In this document: piece by piece, positions 1 to 5,915 of the stretch
Layout of the letters: each line of letters opens with the position of its first letter
How positions within the stretch are numbered: the first letter of the stretch is position 1
Source: Actinomycetota bacterium
Lineage (GTDB): Bacteria > Actinomycetota > Actinomycetes > Actinomycetales > Microbacteriaceae
Assembly (NCBI GenBank): GCA_009703445.1
Contig: WLGA01000063.1
Span: forward strand, 1-6,558
Length of the DNA: 6,558 nucleotides
Direction of reading: 5' to 3'
Made by a program: the position numbers and the translations under genes
Notes under the pieces: model-generated
The model's database searches: none
Seen by the model: the letters and a program-made list of their open reading frames with translations, nothing else
Told to the model about the DNA's origin: nothing

Positions 1-310
1 CAACCCAGTCGTAAACTTTGGCGCTGATCGGATCGATGCTTGGCATCACCATGACGGCGCCGATTAGCTTCAAGAATGGGTTTGGCTGCAGCAGCAACAG
101 CTTCGCCATGCAGTGGTGCCCAGCATAAATCTTGCCTTCAGAAATCAACTGAACCTTGGCAGCAGCCTCTTTTTCGGTCAGACCAAATTCGGCTAGCTTT
201 GCCCACTGGTATGGCTGCGCATCAATTGGAACTAGCGAATTCTTGGTGATCCAGTTAGCGGTCGTGGTGCAAAAGCCACAGTCGCCGTCAAAGATCAGGA
301 TGTTTGTCAT
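1..310 (-). CDS. DCC-family (DUF393) thiol-disulfide oxidoreductase-like protein, partial (C-terminus beyond window)
   Basis: This reading frame starts at ATG 310-308 and stays open to the window edge (103 complete codons), so the C-terminus is missing. The N-terminus MTNILIFDGDCGFC carries the hallmark of the DCC family (DUF393): a short beta strand, then D8-G-D-C11-G-F-C14, a thioredoxin-like CxxC. A third cysteine (C67, in GHHCMAKLL) follows, and then a hydrophobic stretch around residues 70-90 and a P-S-I-D-P segment, as in family members. These proteins are usually about 110-150 residues, so most of the gene is present. The family is annotated as putative thiol-disulfide oxidoreductases, but no substrate is established, so the function is an inference from the CxxC. 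It lies 10 bp after the mazG stop. The spacer (TCCGCCCCAA in the coding sense) has no Shine-Dalgarno, which suggests it is translated by coupling to mazG. I see no signal peptide, so the protein is probably cytoplasmic. Confidence 0.85.
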   Translation of the reverse strand, partial: MTNILIFDGDCGFCTTTANWITKNSLVPIDAQPYQWAKLAEFGLTEKEAAAKVQLISEGKIYAGHHCMAKLLLLQPNPFLKLIGAVMVMPSIDPISAKVYDWV

Positions 311-320
311 TTGGGGCGGA

Positions 321-1022
321 CTAATCCTGGCTCGGAACGGCAATAACGCCAGCGTCGAAACCATCCTCAATTTCAACCTCGCGGATTTCGACCTGAAGTT
401 CGCGAACTGCTTCGCGAAGAGCGCGTTCTGAATCAAAGCCTGCTGCGCGACCAGAAGAAACGATTGCCAGCAAAATTGCACCGAGTTCAGCCTCGCTGGT
501 CACGGTGAACGGGCCAGGTGCATCTGCATCCAGCAAACCGATCTTCTCAGCCTTGCCAATGATTTTGTCGGCCAGGGCAAGGGCGGGCATCGCCTGAGGG
601 ATACCATCCAAGATTGATTGGCGGTGAGGCTTTTCCTTCTTCTTGTGGTCATCCCAGTTGACCATCACGTCATCGCCGGTCTTGGCCGCATACTTTTCGA
701 GCTCCTCGGCGTTGCCGAAAACGTGTGGGTGGCGGCCCTTCATTTTGGCCGCTGAGACTCGAGCAACATCTTCGATGTCGAACTTCTCACCAAGGGTGCC
801 GGTTGAACCGAGATCGCTGTGGAAAATGACTTGGTACAGCACGTCACCGAGCTCTTCGATAACCTCATCACGGTCGCCAGACTCGATCGCATCGATGAGC
901 TCGTAGGTCTCCTCTAGGAGGTACTTGGTGAGCGAGTTGTGGGTCTGCTCGGCATCCCATGGGCAACCGCCCGGGGCGCGCAACTGGTGAGCAACGGCAA
1001 TCAGATCATCTAGCTGGGTCAT
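321..1022 (-). CDS. mazG: MazG family nucleoside triphosphate pyrophosphohydrolase
   Basis: This 233-residue protein is a MazG NTP pyrophosphohydrolase, which hydrolyses (d)NTPs to the monophosphate and pyrophosphate. The family removes non-canonical nucleotides and can modulate nucleotide pools under stress. The N-terminal domain is intact: CPWDAEQTHNSL at residues 20-31, the metal-binding EExxE (E37, E38, E41), then EELGD at 56-60, and KGRHPHVF at 95-102. The second domain (about 146-217; PALALADKIIGKAEKIG, then LGAILLAIVSSGRAAG) is recognisable but degenerate. The position usually occupied by the acidic residue in EELGD is alanine here (A182), and the usual asparagine of VNLAR is serine, so catalysis probably rests on the N-terminal domain. 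It is shorter than the E. coli protein (about 263 aa). The ATG at 1022-1020 overlaps the mfd stop as ATGA (4 bp), implying translational coupling; only a weak AAGG lies upstream. The cytoplasmic location is assumed from the absence of membrane segments. Confidence 0.95.
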   Translation of the reverse strand: MTQLDDLIAVAHQLRAPGGCPWDAEQTHNSLTKYLLEETYELIDAIESGDRDEVIEELGDVLYQVIFHSDLGSTGTLGEKFDIEDVARVSAAKMKGRHPHVFGNAEELEKYAAKTGDDVMVNWDDHKKKEKPHRQSILDGIPQAMPALALADKIIGKAEKIGLLDADAPGPFTVTSEAELGAILLAIVSSGRAAGFDSERALREAVRELQVEIREVEIEDGFDAGVIAVPSQD

Positions 1023-4000
1023 TTTGCTGCCTTGTCGTTATCGGTGGTCGGTGGCGCCGGCGGGAATACCCTGGCCAAGAAGGCCCAGGCCCAATCGATG
1101 ATTGGTTTATCTCGCAGTGGTTCGAAGTTAGCATCTCTCGGAGCCGGAACCATCAAGGTCTGCGCCGATTGCAGGTAGCGGGTGCCTGGGAAAAGGTGGG
1201 TCAGTTGAACTTGCTGAGCCTCGGTGAGGTCGACCGGCTGAAGCTTGACCTGAAGCCCGAGCACATTGAAATCCTTCAGACCGAGTCGGTTTGCCTGCTG
1301 ACGAAGTTCGGTGACCTCAATCAAGTTGCGAACCGCTTCAGGCGCGGTTCCGTAGCGGTCTTCTAGCTCGGCCAGGATGGCGTCGAGTTGCGCTCGCGAG
1401 CCCTTCTCCCCCGAGGCAGCCGAAAGCTTGTGATATGCCTCTAGGCGCAGGCGCTCTGAGTCAACATACGTGCTTGGAATGTGTGCGTCGACCGGAAGTT
1501 CGAGTTTCAATTCGGCCGGGGCCTCAATCTTTTCGCCCTTGAAGTCGGCGACAGCTTCGCCAATCATGCGCAGGTAAAGGTCGAACCCGACGCCGGCGAT
1601 GTGGCCAGACTGTTCGCCGCCGAGCAGGTTTCCGGCACCTCTAATTTCGAGGTCCTTCATCGCGATCTGCATTCCGCCACCAAGTTCGTTGTTCTGAGCG
1701 ATGGTAGCGAGGCGGTCGTGTGCGGTCTCGGTGAGCGGCTTATCCGGGGCATAGAAGAAGTAGGCGTAGGCGCGTTCACGACTGCGGCCAACGCGACCGC
1801 GAATCTGGTGCAGCTGACTCAGACCGAAGTTCTCGGCGCGGTCGATGATCAAAGTGTTGGCGTTTGGAATGTCGATTCCGGTTTCGATGATGGTGGTCGA
1901 AACCAACACGTCAAATTTCTTCTCCCAGAAGTCAACGACAACCTGCTCGAGCGCCGACTCAGACATCTGACCGTGAGCTACCGCAATGCGGGCTTCGGGA
2001 ACGAGCTCTGCCAGTTGATGCGCAACCGCCTCGATTGAACTAACTCGGTTGTGAACGAAGAAAACCTGCCCCTCACGGATGAGTTCGCGGCGAATCGCAG
2101 CGGCAACCTGCTTCTCGCTGTAGGCACCGATGTAGGTGAGAATCGGGTGACGCTCTTCGGGCGGGGTTGCCAGGGTCGACATTTCACGGATGCCGGTGAT
2201 CGCCATTTCAAGTGTTCGAGGAATCGGAGTTGCCGACATCGAGAGAATGTCGACGTTGGTCTTCATCTCCTTGAGCTTCTCTTTGTGCTCAACGCCGAAA
2301 CGCTGCTCTTCATCGATGATGATCAAACCAAGCTGGCGGAACTTGACCGATTCGGCAAGCAAACGGTGGGTTCCGATGACCATGTCTACCGAGCCATCTG
2401 CAAGACCGGCGAGGGTTTCTTTGACCTCTTTGGCCGTCTGGAATCGCGATAGCGAGCGAACAACAACGGGGAAGCCGGCGAATCGAGCCTCGATGGTGTC
2501 GGTGTGCTGACGTGCGAGCAGGGTGGTTGGCACGAGCATGGCAACCTGCTTGCCATCCTGGATTGCCTTGAAGGCGGCGCGAACGGCAACCTCGGTCTTG
2601 CCATAGCCGACGTCACCGGCAAGCAGACGGTCCATCGGAATCTCGCGCTCCATGTCGCGCTTGACCTCATCGATGGTGGTCAGCTGGTCCGGTGTCTCGA
2701 CGAATGCGAACGCCTCTTCGAGCTCATGCTGCCAAGGTGTGTCTGGGCCGAATGCGTGGCCGCGAGACTTCATACGGGCCGAATAAAGCTTGACCAGGTC
2801 GATTGCGATCTTGCGAATGGCCTTGCGCGCGTTGCCCTTGGCTCGAGCCCAGTCGCCGCCGCCCATCTTGGAAAGCACCGGAGCTTCGCCGCCTACATAG
2901 CGAGTCAGCAGGTCAAGCTGGTCGGTTGGCACGAACAGGGTGTCGCCCGGGTATCCACGCTTGGATGGCGCGTATTCGATGAGCAAGTATTCGCGCTGGT
3001 GCTGCTGACGCCCAACGCCACTGGCGCGCTGCACGAGTTCAACGAAACGGCCGATGCCGTGTGTCTCGTGAACCACGTAGTCGCCGGCCTTTAGGCTCAG
3101 CGGGTCAACCGCCTGGCCGCGCTTGGCAGCTAGCTTGCGAACCTGCGGGCTGACATAAGCGGTGCTCTTGCCATAGAACTCGCCCTCGGTGAGCACGATA
3201 AGTTTCGCATCGGGCGCGGTGAAACCCTTGCGCATGCTGCCCTGGGCGATCTGAGCCTGAATGCCAGCGGCATTGAGCTGCTCGTTCAGGCGTTCTACGG
3301 TTCCGTGACCCTCGGCAACCAGGATGATTTGCTGCCCGTTCTTGGCCTGATCTTCGAGCCATTCAATCGATGTGGTCTCGAGGCCCTTGAAGTTTGGAAT
3401 CTCAAACAGACCTAGATTGATCAAAGTGTCATCGTCGGCACCAAACTGCGAAATGGTGAATAGCTGGCGGCCATCGAGAGCATCCTTGAACTGCGACATC
3501 TCGACGAATCCGCCAGAGCTGAGGTCAATCGGAGCTTGCGCCCCCTCGGTCGCGGCATCCCAGGCGGCGTGCAAGAACTCGTCGTTGGTTTCAACCAGGC
3601 TGTGAGCGCGGGCAGCCGACTTCTCGGGCGAAAGCAACATCGCCAGCGCATCCTTGGGCAGGTAGTCGGTGAACGGAATCATCGCATCGACCAAAACCGG
3701 CGCTAGCGATTCCATTCCATCAACCGGGATGCCTTCGGCAATCTTCGCGAGCATGGTCGAGATGTTTGGGAACTCGTGCAACATTTCGCGCGCTCGGCCT
3801 GCCACGTTGGGCGTGATGATGATTTCGCGGGCCGGGTAGATTTCGACCGACTTGATGTTCGCGATTGTGCCATCCGGGTTATGAATCGAACGCTGGTCGG
3901 CCACCGAGAATTCACGGATGTCTTCGAGCTCGTCACCGAAGAATTCGAGACGAAGCGCGTGCTCGGCCGTGGTTGGAAAAATGTCGAGGATGCCGCCTCG

Positions 4001-4579
4001 AACAGCAAATTCACCGCGCTTGGTAACCATGTCAACGCGGTGATAAGCCATTTCGATGAGCTTCAGCGAAAGTTCGAACAGCAGGTAATCCTTGCTCTGC
4101 TCGAGGGTTAGCGGCGGGTGGTTAGCCAAACCGGCAACAACAGGTTGCAAGACTGCGCGCACCGAGGCCAACACGTAAACGGCGTGCTCAGGCGCAAATT
4201 TCGCGTTGGACAAATCGTTTAGACGGTGCAAAACCTTGAGTCGGCGGCCAACGGTTTCGGGGCTTGGGCTCAGGCGCTCGTGAGGAAGGGTCTCCCAGGA
4301 TGGAAACTCCAGAATTTCGGCGTTCGGGTCGAGAGATCTCAGGGTCGCGGCAACATCCTCGGCTTCACGGCCGGTCGAGACAACCAAGAGTTGGACCGGT
4401 GAGAGTTTGGCGCTGGCACGGAACCGAGAAACGGCGTCGACAACCGCCGTCATCGCACCCTGAGGCGCGATTAGGTCAACGCGTTGAGCTTTGATTTTGG
4501 CCTGCAGTGCGGCGAAGGGGTATCCCTCTGAAATGAGTGCGCCAAGGCGCGACAGGGCCTTGAGATTTTCTTCACTCAC
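1019..4579 (-). CDS. mfd: Transcription-repair coupling factor Mfd
   Basis: Full-length 1186-residue Mfd, close to the usual 1150-1230. It is an ATP-driven translocase that removes RNA polymerase stalled at DNA lesions and recruits UvrA for nucleotide excision repair. In order: a UvrB-like N-terminal module (about 60-225; FPSWETLPHE near 92-101 and RGEFAVRGGILDIFP near 188-202); the RNA-polymerase-interacting CarD-like domain (YVVHETHGIGRF near 501-512); a superfamily 2 helicase core with Walker A GDVGYGKT (655-662), DEEQ box (756-759), SAT (782-784) and motif VI QIRGRVGRSR (925-934); the translocation segment after it (about 950-1000, with EIRGAGNLLGGEQSGH); and a C-terminal TRCF domain (from about 1030) that masks UvrA binding until activated. 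All helicase motifs look intact. The chosen start is GTG 4579-4577; it has no Shine-Dalgarno but does have a -10-like hexamer just upstream. The stop overlaps the mazG start by 4 bp. No frameshift or insertion is seen. Confidence 0.98.
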   Translation of the reverse strand: MSEENLKALSRLGALISEGYPFAALQAKIKAQRVDLIAPQGAMTAVVDAVSRFRASAKLSPVQLLVVSTGREAEDVAATLRSLDPNAEILEFPSWETLPHERLSPSPETVGRRLKVLHRLNDLSNAKFAPEHAVYVLASVRAVLQPVVAGLANHPPLTLEQSKDYLLFELSLKLIEMAYHRVDMVTKRGEFAVRGGILDIFPTTAEHALRLEFFGDELEDIREFSVADQRSIHNPDGTIANIKSVEIYPAREIIITPNVAGRAREMLHEFPNISTMLAKIAEGIPVDGMESLAPVLVDAMIPFTDYLPKDALAMLLSPEKSAARAHSLVETNDEFLHAAWDAATEGAQAPIDLSSGGFVEMSQFKDALDGRQLFTISQFGADDDTLINLGLFEIPNFKGLETTSIEWLEDQAKNGQQIILVAEGHGTVERLNEQLNAAGIQAQIAQGSMRKGFTAPDAKLIVLTEGEFYGKSTAYVSPQVRKLAAKRGQAVDPLSLKAGDYVVHETHGIGRFVELVQRASGVGRQQHQREYLLIEYAPSKRGYPGDTLFVPTDQLDLLTRYVGGEAPVLSKMGGGDWARAKGNARKAIRKIAIDLVKLYSARMKSRGHAFGPDTPWQHELEEAFAFVETPDQLTTIDEVKRDMEREIPMDRLLAGDVGYGKTEVAVRAAFKAIQDGKQVAMLVPTTLLARQHTDTIEARFAGFPVVVRSLSRFQTAKEVKETLAGLADGSVDMVIGTHRLLAESVKFRQLGLIIIDEEQRFGVEHKEKLKEMKTNVDILSMSATPIPRTLEMAITGIREMSTLATPPEERHPILTYIGAYSEKQVAAAIRRELIREGQVFFVHNRVSSIEAVAHQLAELVPEARIAVAHGQMSESALEQVVVDFWEKKFDVLVSTTIIETGIDIPNANTLIIDRAENFGLSQLHQIRGRVGRSRERAYAYFFYAPDKPLTETAHDRLATIAQNNELGGGMQIAMKDLEIRGAGNLLGGEQSGHIAGVGFDLYLRMIGEAVADFKGEKIEAPAELKLELPVDAHIPSTYVDSERLRLEAYHKLSAASGEKGSRAQLDAILAELEDRYGTAPEAVRNLIEVTELRQQANRLGLKDFNVLGLQVKLQPVDLTEAQQVQLTHLFPGTRYLQSAQTLMVPAPRDANFEPLRDKPIIDWAWAFLARVFPPAPPTTDNDKAAK

Positions 4580-4585
4580 AAGGTA

Positions 4586-4591
4586 AGTCTA
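4586..4591 (-). promoter_or_regulatory. Possible -10 element for a leaderless mfd transcript
   Basis: In the mfd sense strand the hexamer TAGACT matches the TANNNT pattern of actinobacterial -10 boxes. It ends six bases before the GTG start codon of mfd, which would place the transcription start at or within a base of the G of GTG. There is no purine-rich ribosome-binding site in front of that GTG, which fits a leaderless mRNA, a common arrangement in actinobacteria. No convincing -35 is visible at the usual distance. It may simply be a chance hexamer, with mfd transcribed by read-through from rplY-pth. Confidence 0.35.
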
Positions 4592-4630
4592 AGTTGGAAA
4601 GCCGGCTGAGTATTCCGCCGTGAGGGCTGA

Positions 4631-5215
4631 CTAGACAGCGGTGTTGAACTTATTTTGAGCGGCGAGAACGCCATCCAAGACGATCGCTTCGACCGCGTCG
4701 GCAGCGATTTCGAGGGTCACCGGAAGCCCCTTGCGCTCGGTTGATGAAAAGTCCTTGAGCACGAAGTCTGCGGTGTCCATGCGGCCCGGTGGGCGCCCGA
4801 TGCCAATTCGCACGCGAGAAAACTCGTTCGAACCGGATGCCGCAATGATGTCACGCAGACCGTTGTGACCGCCGTGGCCGCCACCCGACTTGATGCGAAC
4901 GTCTTCAGCCGGGATGTCTAGCTCGTCGTGCAAAACCACGACGTGGGCGATGTCGATGTCGAAAAACTTCATCAGCGAGGTAACCGGGCCACCGCTGGTG
5001 TTCATGTAAGAGCCAGGCTTGGCCAGGATGACCTTCGGCCCGCCGGCACCAAGACGAGCCTCGGCAACCGAGGCGTTTGACTTGTGGCTCTTGAAGGTGG
5101 CCCCGAGGCGATCAGCCAAAACCGATAACGCCATCTGGCCAACATTGTGCCGGTTAGCAGAATAGTCGGGCCCGGGGTTACCGAGCCCGACTATTAGATA
5201 AGCCGAGTTAGACAG
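4631..5215 (-). CDS. pth: Peptidyl-tRNA hydrolase with apparent CTG start
   Basis: Pth cleaves the ester bond of peptidyl-tRNAs that fall off the ribosome, freeing the tRNA; it is a soluble, usually essential enzyme. From CTG at 5215-5213 the product is 194 residues, the same length as E. coli Pth. It begins MSNSAYLIVGLGNPG (CTG read as Met) and continues PDYSANRHNVG. The catalytic set is present: N13, H23 (the catalytic base), N72 in MNTSG, D97 in HDELD, and N118 in GGHNGLRD. The first ATG (5134) lies 27 codons later and would remove N13 and H23, so it cannot give an active enzyme. Upstream the frame stays open only to a TAG at 5236-5234, with no ATG, GTG or TTG in between. CTG 5215 is the best-placed near-cognate codon; ATA 5194 is a poorer alternative. 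It sits 4 bp after the rplY stop, so coupled re-initiation is likely. A base substitution or sequencing error at an original ATG/GTG/TTG is the main alternative. Confidence 0.9.
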   Translation of the reverse strand: MSNSAYLIVGLGNPGPDYSANRHNVGQMALSVLADRLGATFKSHKSNASVAEARLGAGGPKVILAKPGSYMNTSGGPVTSLMKFFDIDIAHVVVLHDELDIPAEDVRIKSGGGHGGHNGLRDIIAASGSNEFSRVRIGIGRPPGRMDTADFVLKDFSSTERKGLPVTLEIAADAVEAIVLDGVLAAQNKFNTAV

Positions 5216-5219
5216 CTGA

Positions 5220-5792
5220 TTACTCTGCTGCTGCTAGGTCTGCTGCGTGGCCAGCTGCGGTTGCAACAACCGAAGCGATTAGCTCGTCGCCAGGAAGCTC
5301 TAGCTTTGCACCTGCAGGAACGATTAGGTCCTTTGCAAGAACGTGGAAGCCAGCGCCCTGCTTGTCGAAGATTGCCTCTACGAAGTCAGGGATGCTGGTT
5401 GCAGCAACTTCTAGCTTCACGGTCTTGTGCTCTAGGTCGATAACGGTGCCAGAAAGTGACTCGCCAACAACGTGAACAGGAACCTCAACGTGAACGCGCT
5501 CGCCGGCGATTAGGCCAACTAGGTCGATGTTCTCGATGATCTGGGTAACTGCATCCTTGCTTGCGCTCTTTACTAGGACTGACTCAACCTTGCCATCAAG
5601 GTTTAGGTCGATAACAGCGTTCTTGTGGCGAAGGATACGTGCAACTTCCTTAGCGTCAACGGTGATGTGGCGAGCCTCTGCGCCGTGACCGTAAATTACG
5701 GCTGGGGTGCGGCCAGCAGCGCGGTCGCGACGTGATGCGCCCTTGCCGAATGCGGTGCGGATAGTTGCATCTAGCTTTGCAGCAGTGTTCAT
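5220..5792 (-). CDS. rplY: 50S ribosomal protein L25/general stress protein Ctc
   Basis: This 190-residue protein is the long, two-domain (CTC/TL5) form of ribosomal protein L25, which binds 5S rRNA in the central protuberance of the 50S subunit. The N-terminal L25 domain (about 1-92) carries FGKGASRRDRAAGRTPAVIYGHG near residues 15-37, reported here in pieces: FGKGASRRDR, then AAGRTPAVIYGHG. The C-terminal CTC beta domain starts near GERVHVEVPVHVVGE (97-111) and ends in an alanine-rich tail. The ATG at 5792-5790 gives the expected family N-terminus; upstream there is only a weak GGAA about ten bases away. All 16 leucines are encoded by CTA (11) or CTT (5), unlike the neighbouring genes, as expected for a highly expressed gene. 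A second in-frame TAA follows the stop after three codons. The pth frame begins 4 bp downstream, forming the common rplY-pth pair. Confidence 0.97.
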   Translation of the reverse strand: MNTAAKLDATIRTAFGKGASRRDRAAGRTPAVIYGHGAEARHITVDAKEVARILRHKNAVIDLNLDGKVESVLVKSASKDAVTQIIENIDLVGLIAGERVHVEVPVHVVGESLSGTVIDLEHKTVKLEVAATSIPDFVEAIFDKQGAGFHVLAKDLIVPAGAKLELPGDELIASVVATAAGHAADLAAAE

Positions 5793-5854
5793 AAGAATAT
5801 TTCCAATCGGATTTTTGTTTTGGTCTCAACTCAAGCTAAAACGCGAGGATACCT

Positions 5855-5869
5855 GCCGGTGAAACCGGC
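5855..5869 (-). other. Short hairpin upstream of rplY
   Basis: A perfect 6-bp stem, GCCGGT and ACCGGC around a 3-base loop, lies about 60 bp before the rplY start and about 45 bp after the permease stop. In the transcribed direction it is followed by a mixed stretch and then only TTTT some 13 bases later, so it is not a standard intrinsic terminator. It could be part of the rplY 5' leader or a weak 3' end for the permease mRNA. The structure is read directly; any function is inference. Confidence 0.35.
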
Positions 5870-5888
5870 TAAATGCCCCGTCGATAAC

Positions 5889-5904
5889 GGCTCCGTGTGG
5901 AGCC
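5889..5904 (-). terminator. Possible terminator hairpin after the permease gene (no U-tract)
   Basis: A perfect 6-bp GC-rich inverted repeat, GGCTCC and GGAGCC with a 4-base loop, begins 12 bp beyond the permease stop codon. Flanking bases 5883-5888 and 5911-5916 can extend the stem with five of six pairs on the transcribed strand, leaving a six-base bulge (5905-5910) on one side. The sequence after it in the transcribed direction (GTTATCGACGGGG) has no run of T, so classic factor-independent termination is doubtful. Position straight after a stop and before a probable new transcription unit is the main support. Confidence 0.4.
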
Positions 5905-5915
5905 CTCGCCGTTGT

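Noticed and set aside
156..1366. Plus-strand open frames opposite the DCC gene, mazG and the mfd 3' end (156-431, 643-906 and 959-1366)
   Set aside because: They run across well-supported minus-strand genes and their translations look like shadow sequence.
1481..3094. Long plus-strand open frames opposite mfd (1481-2038, 2051-2452 and 2504-3094)
   Set aside because: They are antisense to an intact, strongly conserved mfd and show no recognisable protein motifs; biased third positions in mfd explain the lack of stops.
4600..4607. Palindrome AGCCGGCT in the pth-mfd gap as an operator or terminator
   Set aside because: Eight bases with no loop or flanking T-run is too short to distinguish from chance.
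5134..5134. ATG at 5134 as the start of pth (167-residue product)
   Set aside because: It removes the conserved GLGNPG and RHNVG segment with catalytic Asn and His, which is plainly encoded in the same frame just upstream.
5826..5838. TAGCTT at 5838-5833 or TTGAGT-like boxes as the rplY promoter
   Set aside because: No hexamer pair with acceptable spacing and match could be found; the promoter is probably in 5793-5915 but I cannot place it.
5793..5915. A tRNA or small structured RNA in the permease-rplY gap
   Set aside because: The hairpins do not arrange into a cloverleaf, and no T-arm or anticodon arm pattern is present.
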